From Bacteroidales bacterium (GTDB lineage: Bacteria > Bacteroidota > Bacteroidia > Bacteroidales > UBA932), in the NCBI GenBank assembly GCA_017400135.1, contig JAFPVJ010000009.1, positions 62,001 through 126,000 of the forward strand: DNA of 64,000 nt, in the 5' to 3' direction. Every line of letters starts with the position of its first letter. The stretch's first letter is position 1. Positions 37,138 to 47,159 of the stretch are shown in pieces. The position numbers were made by a program, and so were the translations under genes. Under the pieces are notes generated by a model, which saw only the letters and a program-made list of their open reading frames with translations, did not search any database and was not told where the DNA came from.

Positions 37138-38171
37138 AAAAGACAAAATCATCCATCCTGATCATCTACACGGGGGGTACCATCGGAATGAAAGCGGATC
37201 CCGGGGACCAGACGCTGAAGCCTTTCGATTTCAGCCAGATCCTCGAGGAGGTCCCGGAGCTGTCCAAGTTCGCCTGCAAGATCGACTCCTACACTTTCGA
37301 CCCCTTGATCGACTCGTCGGACGTCGAGCCCACGATGTGGCAGAACCTGGCCCGTGTCATCCGGGACCGGTATGACGATTACGACGGTTTCCTGGTCCTC
37401 CACGGCACGGATACGATGTCCTATTCTGCCTCCGCGCTGAGTTTCATGCTCGACGGCCTGGGCAAGCCCGTGATATTCACCGGAAGCCAGCTGCCGATCG
37501 GCGTTCCCCGCACCGACGGAAAGGAAAACCTCATCTCCGCCGTCGAGATCGCGTCCGCCAAGACCGAGGAGGGAAAGGCGAGGGTGCCGGAAGTCTGTAT
37601 CTTCTTCGGCGACAAGCTCCTGCGCGGCAACCGGACGACCAAGGTCAGCGCCGAGCAGTTCGACGCGTTCACCTCACCCAACCTGCCGCCGCTGGCGGAA
37701 GCCGGCATCAACATCCGTTACAACGAGGCCCTGATCCGCCGTCCCGACCCGTCCGTTCCCTTCTCCATCGACACGCGCCTCGACACCCGCGTCTCCATCC
37801 TGAAGATCCATCCCGGGATCACGCCCCAGGTCGTCAAGAACATCCTCCTCGGTCCCGAGACGCGCGCCGTCATCATCGAGACCTACGGATCGGGCAACGC
37901 CCCGACGAAACCCTGGTTCCTGGACATCGTCAAGGAGGCCCGCGCGATGGGGAAAGTGCTCGTGAACGTCACGCAGTGCCCCAGTGGCTGCGTCAACATG
38001 AACCTGTATGCCACGGGCAAGCCTTTGCTTGAAGCAGGGACCGTTTCGGGATACGACAGCACGACCGAGAGCGCCCTTGCGAAGCTCTTCCATCTGCTGG
38101 GCGGATGTCCGGACAACGAGCGCGTGAAAGAGCTTTTTGACCTGGATTTGAAGGGAGAAATCAGTAAATAA
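37134..38171 (+). CDS. ansA: Type I L-asparaginase
   Basis: A 345-residue cytoplasmic asparaginase. The first catalytic Thr is in IIYTGGTIGM, the second motif is HGTDTMSYSASA, with GSQLPIG and VCIFFGDKLLRGNRTTKVS further on. There is no signal peptide, which fits the low-affinity type I enzyme that hydrolyses asparagine to aspartate and ammonia. It overlaps the TatD gene by 4 bases. A longer open frame upstream is an empty shadow across dprA and the TatD gene. Confidence 0.94.
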   Translation: MKKTKSSILIIYTGGTIGMKADPGDQTLKPFDFSQILEEVPELSKFACKIDSYTFDPLIDSSDVEPTMWQNLARVIRDRYDDYDGFLVLHGTDTMSYSASALSFMLDGLGKPVIFTGSQLPIGVPRTDGKENLISAVEIASAKTEEGKARVPEVCIFFGDKLLRGNRTTKVSAEQFDAFTSPNLPPLAEAGINIRYNEALIRRPDPSVPFSIDTRLDTRVSILKIHPGITPQVVKNILLGPETRAVIIETYGSGNAPTKPWFLDIVKEARAMGKVLVNVTQCPSGCVNMNLYATGKPLLEAGTVSGYDSTTESALAKLFHLLGGCPDNERVKELFDLDLKGEISK

Positions 38172-38292
38172 GTATTGTGTTTTGGAAATAATTTGCTAAA
38201 TTGCACTGGTTTTATGGGCGCATTGTATGCCGGCCCATTGACACGAAACATATAACTACTTAATACTTTATCAATTAATCACAAAAAACATT
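38172..38292. other. Leader of the exbB operon
   Basis: 121 AT-rich bases with a small hairpin (ATGGGC and GCCCAT around 38213-38238). There is no clean TAnnTTTG box; TAATTTG near 38187 is one base short. The promoter of exbB is therefore not located. Confidence 0.4.
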
Positions 38293-39078
38293 ATGAAAAA
38301 ATTTTTCATGGTTTTGGCAGCCCTGGCCGTAATGGTCATCTCTGCGAACATTGCTTCCGCCCAGGATGAGCAGGCCGCTCCCGCCGCTGCTACCGAGCAG
38401 GTCGAAGAAGCTCCCGCCACCGAGGTCAATCCTTTCGACGTCAAGTCCGAGGTCCCTCTCCATCAGGCTCTCAAGACGAAGTTCATCGAGGGCGGCGCCG
38501 GCTTCATGTCCCTGATCATCATCTGCTTGATCATCGGTCTTGCTCTCGCTATCGAAAGAATACTCTATCTCACCTTCTCCAAGACCAACGCAAAGGCTCT
38601 GGTCGAGAAGGTCGAAGATGCCTTCAAGAAGGGTGGCGTCGAGGCTGCCAAGGATGTCTGCCGTGACACCCGCGGTCCTGTCGCCCGCATGTACTACGAT
38701 GCCCTGATGCATTATGACGAGGGTGTCGACGTCGTTGAGAAGCACCTCATCAACGCCGGCAACGTCGAGCAGAGCCGCCTTGAGAACGGCCTCAGCTGGA
38801 TCTCCCTCTTCATCGCCATCGCCCCGTCCCTCGGATTCCTCGGAACCGTTATCGGTATGATCCAGGCCTTCGATGCCATCCAGGCTGCCGGTGACATTTC
38901 CCCGAACGTTGTCGCAGGAGGTATGAAGGTCGCCCTTATCACCACCGTCGGCGGTCTCATCGTCGCCATGATCCTCCAGGTGTTCTACAACTACATCCTC
39001 GCCAAGATCGAGTCCATCAACATCGACATGGAAGAGTCTTCCATCGATCTCGTCGACATCCTGGCCAAGAACAAATAG
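38293..39078 (+). CDS. exbB: ExbB-type proton channel subunit (MotA/TolQ/ExbB)
   Basis: A 261-residue inner-membrane protein. A signal-like hydrophobic N-terminus (ALAVMVISANIASAQ) and an Ala/Glu-rich stretch precede three membrane helices: one near 70-95 and two in the conserved C-terminal part (WISLFIAIAPSLGFLGTVIGMIQAF and VALITTVGGLIVAMILQVFYNY). With ExbD it uses the proton gradient to energise TonB. First gene of the operon exbB, a membrane protein, exbD, exbD. Confidence 0.92.
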   Translation: MKKFFMVLAALAVMVISANIASAQDEQAAPAAATEQVEEAPATEVNPFDVKSEVPLHQALKTKFIEGGAGFMSLIIICLIIGLALAIERILYLTFSKTNAKALVEKVEDAFKKGGVEAAKDVCRDTRGPVARMYYDALMHYDEGVDVVEKHLINAGNVEQSRLENGLSWISLFIAIAPSLGFLGTVIGMIQAFDAIQAAGDISPNVVAGGMKVALITTVGGLIVAMILQVFYNYILAKIESINIDMEESSIDLVDILAKNK

Positions 39079-39113
39079 GGTTATTTTTTACCGACTGAAA
39101 AGACAAGTTCATA

Positions 39114-39557
39114 ATGAAGAACTATAGTAAAATCTTTAAACTCGTGATGTTGGTGCTGGTCATCATCAGCGTCGCTCTCCTGGTCTGGGGCTTCTTTGCA
39201 GGCTTCGAGGCCAACGACGGCAGAGCTGTTGAGGTCCTTCTGTGGTGGGCTTATATCATCCTCGGTATCGCCATAGCGGCCGTGGTGATATTCGGCCTGA
39301 TCATCAGCGCCAAGAACGATCCGAAGAGCCTTGTCCGGTTGGGAATCGGGCTCCTGGCGATCGCAGCGATCTGCTTCGTCGCCTACCTGCTCGCCCCTGG
39401 CAAGATGCCGCTCCAGTGGAACAACGCGAAGATGCCGACCGCATCCGAGCTCAAGCTTACTGATACCATTCTCAATCTTACTTACTTCACCGGCGCGCTG
39501 GCGATCATCTCCATCATCGTAGGCGAGATCGTCATGGCCGTCCGTTCCAAAAAGTAG
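39114..39557 (+). CDS. Conserved membrane protein of the exb operon
   Basis: A 147-residue protein with four predicted membrane helices (about 9-28, 42-65, 77-95 and 122-141). No known domain. It always appears to be embedded here between exbB and the exbD pair (35 and 7 bases from its neighbours), so a role in the proton-channel complex is likely but unproven. Confidence 0.8.
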   Translation: MKNYSKIFKLVMLVLVIISVALLVWGFFAGFEANDGRAVEVLLWWAYIILGIAIAAVVIFGLIISAKNDPKSLVRLGIGLLAIAAICFVAYLLAPGKMPLQWNNAKMPTASELKLTDTILNLTYFTGALAIISIIVGEIVMAVRSKK

Positions 39558-39564
39558 TTAGGCT

Positions 39565-40143
39565 ATGGCAAAGAAAACACCCGCAATCAACTCAAGCTCG
39601 ACGGCCGACATTGCGTTCCTGCTTTTGTGCTACTTCCTGATGACCACCACCATGGGATCTCAGACGGGTCTGTCCCGTCGTCTTCCTCCCATGCCCGACA
39701 AGGAGCAGAAGGTGGATGACCAGAAGGTCAATCGCAGAAACATCATCATTGTCAAGATCAACTCGGCCGACAGGCTGCTTGCCGGTAGTGAACCCATTGA
39801 CGTTAGCCAGCTCAAAGATAAGATCAGAGAATTCCTCACCAACCCGATGAACGATCCCAATCTCCCCGAGAAGGAAGAGATTGATATCGAAGGATTTGGC
39901 AAATATCCGGTCTCCAAGGGCGTCATTTCCCTGCAAAACGACCGTGGTACGAGCTACCACGCCTACATAGCCGTGCAGAACGAGCTTGTGAAGGCGATCA
40001 ACGAGTTGCGTGACGAGTTTGCAAGAAAGAATTACGGCAAATCCTTCATCCAGCTCTCCGAGGATAAGCAGGACATCGTCAAGAAGGCGATTCCGCAGAA
40101 CATTTCCGAGGCTGAGCCGAAGGATGTCGCCAGGAGAAGATAA
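39565..40143 (+). CDS. exbD: ExbD-type subunit, first copy
   Basis: A 192-residue ExbD/TolR protein: one N-terminal membrane helix with the proton-site region (SSTADIAFLLLCYFLMTTTM, Asp in the helix) and a periplasmic domain with QLKDKIREFL. It is longer than the usual 130-150 residues because of an extended C-terminus. Paired with a second exbD 18 bases downstream, as is common in Bacteroidetes. Confidence 0.92.
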   Translation: MAKKTPAINSSSTADIAFLLLCYFLMTTTMGSQTGLSRRLPPMPDKEQKVDDQKVNRRNIIIVKINSADRLLAGSEPIDVSQLKDKIREFLTNPMNDPNLPEKEEIDIEGFGKYPVSKGVISLQNDRGTSYHAYIAVQNELVKAINELRDEFARKNYGKSFIQLSEDKQDIVKKAIPQNISEAEPKDVARRR

Positions 40144-40161
40144 ACAAAGGAGGAAAAGATT

Positions 40162-40629
40162 ATGTCAAGATTTGGTGGAAACAGAAACAAAGAGGTACCT
40201 GCCATTACCTCCAGTTCCCTCTCCGATATCGTCTTCATGCTTTTGTTCTTCTTCATGGTGACGACGCAACTGCGTGAAACCGAGAACAAAGTCATCGTGA
40301 AGCTCCCCGAAGCTTCCGAGGTTGTCAAGCTTGAAAGAAAGGACCTGGCTTCCTACATCAACATCGGTACCCCGACCCGGAATTACCAGGCTCAGTTCGG
40401 TACGGATGCCCGTATCCAGCTCAACGATTCCTTCAAGACCATCGACGACATCCGTGACTTCATCGCAGCAGAGCGTGAGAGCATGAGCGAAGGCGACCGT
40501 AATTTCATGCAGACGGTCATCCGCGCTGACGAAGATGTCAGAATGGGTATCATTACAGATGTGAAGCAGGAGCTCAGAAGATGCTCCGCGCTGAAGATCA
40601 TGTATGCATCCAGAAAGACCACGGACTAA
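40162..40629 (+). CDS. exbD: ExbD-type subunit, second copy
   Basis: A 155-residue ExbD/TolR protein with the membrane helix SSLSDIVFMLLFFFMVTTQL carrying the conserved Asp, followed by the periplasmic strands EVVKLERKDLASYINIG and a C-terminal TDVKQELRRCSALKIMYA. Last gene of the operon, closed by a bidirectional terminator. Confidence 0.92.
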   Translation: MSRFGGNRNKEVPAITSSSLSDIVFMLLFFFMVTTQLRETENKVIVKLPEASEVVKLERKDLASYINIGTPTRNYQAQFGTDARIQLNDSFKTIDDIRDFIAAERESMSEGDRNFMQTVIRADEDVRMGIITDVKQELRRCSALKIMYASRKTTD

Positions 40630-40651
40630 TCCGTCCGTGTCGCGATAAAGA

Positions 40652-40689
40652 AAACCGGCCGAGTTCAAGACTCGGCCGGTTTCTTTTTT
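40652..40689. terminator. Bidirectional terminator between exbD and tonB
   Basis: A 12-bp perfect stem (40652-40663 with 40671-40682), 7-base loop, T run on the plus side and an A-rich left flank that gives a T-rich tail on the minus strand. It serves both converging operons. Confidence 0.9.
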
Positions 40690-41398
40690 ACTGTGCGATG
40701 AATTGGTAGACGATGTTTCCGATCTGCTTGGGCGGAGCCGATGTCGAAGAGGAGAACTTGGAGAGCCGGGCGGCCCGGATGGCGAAGTTGCGCAGGCACC
40801 CGTCCGCCGAAGAAATGGCATCCTCGATCTTGGCGTTGATGACATTGCCCTGCGGATCCACCGTAATGATGACCGTCACCATACCCGCTCCCATACAGCG
40901 ATAAGCCGGGATGGGCAGGCGGCTGGCTTTCCGGCCTTCCAGCTCCCAGGAAACGACGGAGGGGCCGCTGTAATTGGCCTCGGAGGATTTCTTCGGGCCA
41001 CCGGTCTCCGTCTTTTTATACTCATAGACCAGTTCGTCCTTCGGCAGCGGGGCACCGTTGTTGAGCTCTTGCTGGAGCCGTTCCGCATCACGATACAACT
41101 CTTCCGCATTGGTTCCCCGGTCATCCTTCAGCGCTCCCCTGTCCACGGTGACGTTCCGGATTGGAACGCTCCCGGCCGCGGCCAGCATCCGCTCGATCCG
41201 CTGGGTGATGTCTTCCTTGAAGACCTCTTCTTTCTTTTCCTTCTCGACCTGTTCCTGCTTGGTGAAGTCAAGGACGAAAGAGTTTTCCCTGGCGATGGAG
41301 AAGCCCAGCTGGGTGGCCAGCAGCACGATGATCACCGCGAGATGGAATATCACGGTGATGTACAGTCCGGCCCTGTCTTCCTTGTTGAACTTCGCCAT
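40688..41398 (-). CDS. TonB-like energy transducer
   Basis: A 236-residue TonB-family protein. One N-terminal membrane helix (YITVIFHLAVIIVLLATQLG) follows a short cytoplasmic head; a charged Glu/Lys-rich linker leads to a C-terminal TonB domain (VIITVDPQGNVINAKIEDA and LRNFAIRAARLSKFS). It lacks the usual Pro-rich spacer. It would couple ExbB/ExbD to outer-membrane transporters such as the SusC of this window. Expressed behind asnS and udk on the minus strand, converging on the exb operon. Confidence 0.87.
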   Translation of the reverse strand: MAKFNKEDRAGLYITVIFHLAVIIVLLATQLGFSIARENSFVLDFTKQEQVEKEKKEEVFKEDITQRIERMLAAAGSVPIRNVTVDRGALKDDRGTNAEELYRDAERLQQELNNGAPLPKDELVYEYKKTETGGPKKSSEANYSGPSVVSWELEGRKASRLPIPAYRCMGAGMVTVIITVDPQGNVINAKIEDAISSADGCLRNFAIRAARLSKFSSSTSAPPKQIGNIVYQFIAQ

Positions 41399-41410
41399 GG
41401 CAGCAGAAAC

Positions 41411-42031
41411 TTAAGCGCCCGCCTTCAGGTATTTCTCGATCGTCGCCGAAATGAGATCGATCGCGACCTTGTTGTGACCGCCCTGCGGAACGATGATGTC
41501 CGCAAAGCGCTTGCTGGGTTCGATAAACTGGATGTACATCGGCTTGACCGTCTTGCTGTAACGCTCGATCACCCAGCGCACGTCCTTGCCGCGCTCGGTG
41601 ATGTCACGCAACATCACGCGCATCAGCCGGTCGTCATCGTCCGCGTCGACGAAAATCTTGACATCCAACTGGTCCACCAGTTCCTTGCAGGTAAAGATCA
41701 GGATGCCCTCGATGATGATGACATCCGCCGGTTCCACAGTCACCGTCTCGGTCTTGGACCGAGAGCAGGAAATGTAGGAGTACACCGGCTGCTGGATGGT
41801 CTTGCCGTTCTTGAGATCACAAAGCTGCTCGCAGAGGAGATCCCAGTCGATCGCCTCGGGATGATCGAAGTTGTGGTTGCGCTTTTCCTCATCGGAGGCA
41901 TCCGCCAGATCCTTGTAATAGGAATCCTGGGGGATGACGACCACTCTCGCGTTCTGGAGATTGTCCTGGATGGCCCGGACTACGGTCGATTTGCCGGATC
42001 CGGAACCACCGGCGATACCGATTACCAACAT
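41411..42031 (-). CDS. udk: Uridine kinase
   Basis: A 206-residue nucleoside kinase. P-loop GIAGGSGSGKSTVV, then DSYYKDL, NFDHPEAIDWDLL and RDITERGKDVRWVIERY. It salvages uridine and cytidine to the monophosphates using ATP or GTP. Length is normal. It lies 12 bases from tonB and 17 bases from asnS in the same direction. Confidence 0.94.
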   Translation of the reverse strand: MLVIGIAGGSGSGKSTVVRAIQDNLQNARVVVIPQDSYYKDLADASDEEKRNHNFDHPEAIDWDLLCEQLCDLKNGKTIQQPVYSYISCSRSKTETVTVEPADVIIIEGILIFTCKELVDQLDVKIFVDADDDDRLMRVMLRDITERGKDVRWVIERYSKTVKPMYIQFIEPSKRFADIIVPQGGHNKVAIDLISATIEKYLKAGA

Positions 42032-42048
42032 ATTGTCTATCAGTTATA

Positions 42049-43452
<1,404 letters not shown>

Positions 43453-43475
43453 AATTCAATTGGGCTATAACTTGG

Positions 43476-43483
43476 CAAAATTA
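43476..43483 (-). promoter_or_regulatory. -7 box of asnS
   Basis: Minus-strand TAATTTTG, 23 bases before the asnS start. Confidence 0.5.
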
Positions 43484-43498
43484 AGGTTTTTGCAAATA

Positions 43499-45088
43499 TT
43501 ATTCAATAGCGTGCCATTTCAGGGCCTCCTCGATGACCGTGTCATAATCGATGTACAGGTGATAGAAAGCCTGGTCGCCCAGTTTGGAGTAGCGCCCGAC
43601 CAGCGCCCGGACCTGCGTCATCAGGTAAGGGACCGTCTGCGTCCATTCCTCTTCGGAGGCCGGTCGGATGCCGTCGCGCGAAGCGGCGAAATACCGGAAG
43701 GAATTCTCCAGGGATGCGCCATCCAGATAGCGGACCAGGGCATCGAAATCGTCGATGGACGCCAGTTCCGCCTTGTGCGAATCGAAATACCAGGAAGCGA
43801 AGCGCATGGCCGTCGCCTTGGCACGGACTTTCATATAAAAGTCCGTCACCCGGGTCGTATCGACCGGGACGAACACATCCGGGACGATGCCGCCCCCGCC
43901 ATAGACCTTGCGGCCTTTCAGGGTCAGATACTCCTCGTCCTTGTTGACCTTGATGCTGTCTGCATCATACATCTCCCCGCCCTCGTAACGCTTATAGATA
44001 TCATACTGATAGTCAGAGCTATAGGGCTTCTGGATGCAACGGCCGGAAGGCGTATGGAAACGAGCGATCGTCAGGCGCATGCCGGAGCCGTCCGAGAACA
44101 TGTACGGTTTCTGTACCAGCCCCTTCCCGAAGGAGCGGCGGCCGATGATGATACCCCGGTCGTTGTCCTGCATGGCACCGGCGAAAATCTCGCTCGACGA
44201 GGCCGATCCTTCGTTGATCAGCACGGACAGGCGGGTCTTCTTCATATAGCCCGATCCGTCCGCCTTATAATCCTCGCGGGGACTGTGGAGACCTTCCGTA
44301 TAAACGATGGTCTGTCCCTTGTCCAGGAAGATCTTGGACAGCGTGAGCGCCTGGTCGAGATAACCGCCGGTATTGTCCCGCAGGTCGAAGATCAGGTGTC
44401 TCATCCCATGCTTCAGCAAAGCTTCGGAAGCGGTGACGAATTCCTTGGCCGTATTCTTCGCAAACTTGGACAGGCGGATATAACCGGTCGTGTCGTCGAT
44501 CATGAAGGAAGCGTCGATGCTGTGGACGGGAATCTTGCCCCGGGTGATCTCAAAAGGTATCTCCTCGCCTTCACGAAGGACCGTGATGAGCACCTTGGTC
44601 CCGGAAGGGCCCTTCATCCGGCGTACCATGCTGTCCTGCGGGAACTTGACGCCCGCGATGGTCGTCTGGTCCACCTTGAGCAGGCGGTCGCCTTGCAGCA
44701 TGCCCACCTTCTCGGCCGGTCCGCCGGGAATCACCTCAAGGACGATGGCCGTATCGTTGGGCACGTTGAACTGGATGCCGATCCCTTCGAAATTGCCGGC
44801 CAGTTCCGTCTCGCTGGCTTCCAGCTCCACCGGAGGCATATAGACGGAATGGGGATCCAGGCTAGCCAGGGCCTCCGAGATGGCGGCTTCCGTCACCGTC
44901 TTGTAGTCGATCGTGTCCACATATTCGTTGCTGACGGTCTGCAGGATGAGATTCAATTTCTGCCATCCGGCGTCCGACACCCGGATCTTCCGGGCGGAAC
45001 GCACCGAATTGACCGTCATCGCAAGCAGGATGCCGACCACGATGCCCAGCAGGGCGACCGTCAGGGTATATAGGTCTTTCTTCTTCAT
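43499..45088 (-). CDS. S41 family C-terminal processing peptidase
   Basis: A 529-residue periplasmic protease of the CtpA/Prc type. One N-terminal helix (LYTLTVALLGIVVGILLAM) anchors it; a PDZ domain (GIGIQFNVPNDTAIVLEVIPGGPAEKVG) is followed by the catalytic Ser in EGSASSSEIFAG and Lys in RSFGKGLVQ. A C-terminal extension of about 150 residues is present, as in Bacteroidetes members. It abuts the dCMP deaminase gene directly. Confidence 0.93.
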   Translation of the reverse strand: MKKKDLYTLTVALLGIVVGILLAMTVNSVRSARKIRVSDAGWQKLNLILQTVSNEYVDTIDYKTVTEAAISEALASLDPHSVYMPPVELEASETELAGNFEGIGIQFNVPNDTAIVLEVIPGGPAEKVGMLQGDRLLKVDQTTIAGVKFPQDSMVRRMKGPSGTKVLITVLREGEEIPFEITRGKIPVHSIDASFMIDDTTGYIRLSKFAKNTAKEFVTASEALLKHGMRHLIFDLRDNTGGYLDQALTLSKIFLDKGQTIVYTEGLHSPREDYKADGSGYMKKTRLSVLINEGSASSSEIFAGAMQDNDRGIIIGRRSFGKGLVQKPYMFSDGSGMRLTIARFHTPSGRCIQKPYSSDYQYDIYKRYEGGEMYDADSIKVNKDEEYLTLKGRKVYGGGGIVPDVFVPVDTTRVTDFYMKVRAKATAMRFASWYFDSHKAELASIDDFDALVRYLDGASLENSFRYFAASRDGIRPASEEEWTQTVPYLMTQVRALVGRYSKLGDQAFYHLYIDYDTVIEEALKWHAIE

Positions 45089-45490
45089 CTAATCCACTTT
45101 TACCACTTCAATCCCGGCCCGGCGGAGAAGGTCGATCCCGTCCGTCAGCCTGTACTCGTCCCGGTACACCACACGGCGAATCCCCGACTGGATGATCAGT
45201 TTCGAGCACTCCAGGCAGGGAGAGGCCGTCACATAAAGGGTGGCGCCTTCGCTGCTATTGCCGGATTTGGCGACCTTCGTGATCGCATTCGCTTCGGCGT
45301 GCAGGACGTAGGGCTTAGTCGCACCGGACTCGTCTTCACAGATATTCTCGAAGCCGGAGGGGGTCCCGTTGTATCCGTCCGAAATGATCATCTTGTCCTT
45401 GACGATCAAGGCGCCCACCTGCAGGCGCTTGCAGTAGGAATTCTTGGCCCACACGGAGGCCATCTCCATATATCTCTGATCGAATTTCAT
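45089..45490 (-). CDS. dCMP/ComE-type deaminase
   Basis: A 133-residue zinc deaminase. The metal site is HAEANAI with PCLECSKLI. Length and TPSGFENICEDE match bacterial dCMP deaminases that feed dUMP synthesis. The start at 45490 is the ATG before MKFDQRYMEMA; the longer upstream frame is a shadow of the ligase gene. It ends directly at the S41 start. Confidence 0.9.
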   Translation of the reverse strand: MKFDQRYMEMASVWAKNSYCKRLQVGALIVKDKMIISDGYNGTPSGFENICEDESGATKPYVLHAEANAITKVAKSGNSSEGATLYVTASPCLECSKLIIQSGIRRVVYRDEYRLTDGIDLLRRAGIEVVKVD

Positions 45491-45494
45491 CTTC

Positions 45495-47147
45495 CTAACG
45501 CTGATAAAGGTAACGTTTGATGCTGCGCTTGGGCGTCCGTTCGAAATCCTCGGGCATGAACTCGAAGCGACGGATCTGCGCATAGTTCGGCAGCTGTTTG
45601 TTGATCTCCGGCAGAGCCGCGGTGAGACGCTCCTCAAGCTGGACACGCTTCATTCCGTCCAGTTCCCCCTGATGGTAATCCGGGTAAATCAGGGCCACCA
45701 GACTGCCGCTGTCCTCGATCACGAGCGAATCGACCACGTAGCTGGTGTTGTTGATGACCGCTTCCATTTCTTCCGGATAAATGTTCTGGCCGGAAGGACC
45801 GAGGATCATGCACTTCGACCGGCCCCTCAGATACAGGAAACCGTCCCGGTCCAGCACACCCATGTCGCCGGTACGGAACCAGCCGTCTTCCGTGAACGCC
45901 TGGCGGGTGGCCTCCTCATTCTTATAGTAGCCGATGAAGACGTTATCACCCTTGATCTGGATCTCGCCCGGCACATTCTCCGGATCTTCGGAATCAATGC
46001 GGATACTGCAGCCCGCAATCGGCTTGCCGCAGGAACCGGAACGTGCCTTATACCACTTCACGTATGTGATCAGCGGTGCGCACTCGGTCATCCCATAGCC
46101 CACCGTGAAGGGGAAATGGAGCCTGCGCAGGACCTTTTCCACTTCTGGATTGAATGCCGCACCACCCAGGATCACCTCCTCGAAACGGCCACCGAAAGCC
46201 TCGATCAGCTTACTGCGTATCATCTTGTAAATCACCTGGTTGGCGATCGGAAGGTACAGGAAGGTACGATTACGCTCCAGGACGGGCTTGAGGGAATTCT
46301 TGTAGATTTTCTCAATGACGAGCGGAACGGTGATGATGATGTCCGGCTTGACTTCCGCCAGCGCGTTGAGAATTACCTTCGGGCTCGGCACGCGAGTCAG
46401 GAAATGCACATGCGCGCCGATCGTCATCTCAAAGAGGAATTCGAACATCATCCCGTACATGTGCGCGGAAGGCAGCATCGCCACCACCTCCGAATCCGCG
46501 TTCATCTGGGGCTCCGCATACTCGCCGGCGAAATAGATATTGGCGTACAGGGCCCGGTAGGGCAGCATCACGCCTTTCGAGAAGCCGGAAGTACCCGAAG
46601 TATAGTTGATGAGCGCAAGCTCGTCCGGCTGGTCCTCATGATAGTGCATATCGTCCGGTCCGAAGCCTTCCGGGAAAGTCTTGGCAAAAGTATCCTGCAG
46701 GTTGTGGCGCACCGAGGTCAAGCGCTCGTCGCGGGAATAGAGATACTTCAGGGTATTCATCTGGACGATGACATACAGGCCAGGCATCTCGGACTCGGAG
46801 AGTCCCTCCCAGATCACGTCATCCACGAACAGGACCTTCGCATCCGAATGGTTGACCAGATAATGGATATTGCCCGGTTTGAATTCATGAAGGATGGGTA
46901 CCGGCACGGCGCCGTACGTCATGGCCGCGAGGAAACAGACGCCCCAGTTGGCCTGGTTGCGAGAACAGAGCGCCACTTTATCGCCTTTTTGCAGGCCGCA
47001 CTCCCGGAAGTTGATATGCAACTGCTCGATGCGACGGGCCACATCCTTGTAGCAGAGGGTGACACCGTGGTAATTGGACAGCGCCTCGCGCTCCCAATTC
47101 TCCCTGAAGCTCTTCTCCAGCAGTTTGTTGACAGACTGAAATTGCAT
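45495..47147 (-). CDS. AMP-binding long-chain acyl-CoA ligase-like protein
   Basis: A 550-residue adenylate-forming enzyme. The AMP signature is INYTSGTSGFSKGVM, then VGYGMTECAPLI and GWFRTGDMGVLDRDGFLYLRG, with the ending region SGQNIYPEEMEAVIN. It activates an acid, most likely a fatty acid, to the acyl-CoA through the acyl-AMP. Close resemblance to FadD-type ligases; substrate length cannot be told. It starts 12 bases below the large membrane-anchored protein gene and ends 4 bases before the deaminase. Confidence 0.88.
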   Translation of the reverse strand: MQFQSVNKLLEKSFRENWEREALSNYHGVTLCYKDVARRIEQLHINFRECGLQKGDKVALCSRNQANWGVCFLAAMTYGAVPVPILHEFKPGNIHYLVNHSDAKVLFVDDVIWEGLSESEMPGLYVIVQMNTLKYLYSRDERLTSVRHNLQDTFAKTFPEGFGPDDMHYHEDQPDELALINYTSGTSGFSKGVMLPYRALYANIYFAGEYAEPQMNADSEVVAMLPSAHMYGMMFEFLFEMTIGAHVHFLTRVPSPKVILNALAEVKPDIIITVPLVIEKIYKNSLKPVLERNRTFLYLPIANQVIYKMIRSKLIEAFGGRFEEVILGGAAFNPEVEKVLRRLHFPFTVGYGMTECAPLITYVKWYKARSGSCGKPIAGCSIRIDSEDPENVPGEIQIKGDNVFIGYYKNEEATRQAFTEDGWFRTGDMGVLDRDGFLYLRGRSKCMILGPSGQNIYPEEMEAVINNTSYVVDSLVIEDSGSLVALIYPDYHQGELDGMKRVQLEERLTAALPEINKQLPNYAQIRRFEFMPEDFERTPKRSIKRYLYQR

Positions 47148-47159
47148 CTTAACGATCTT

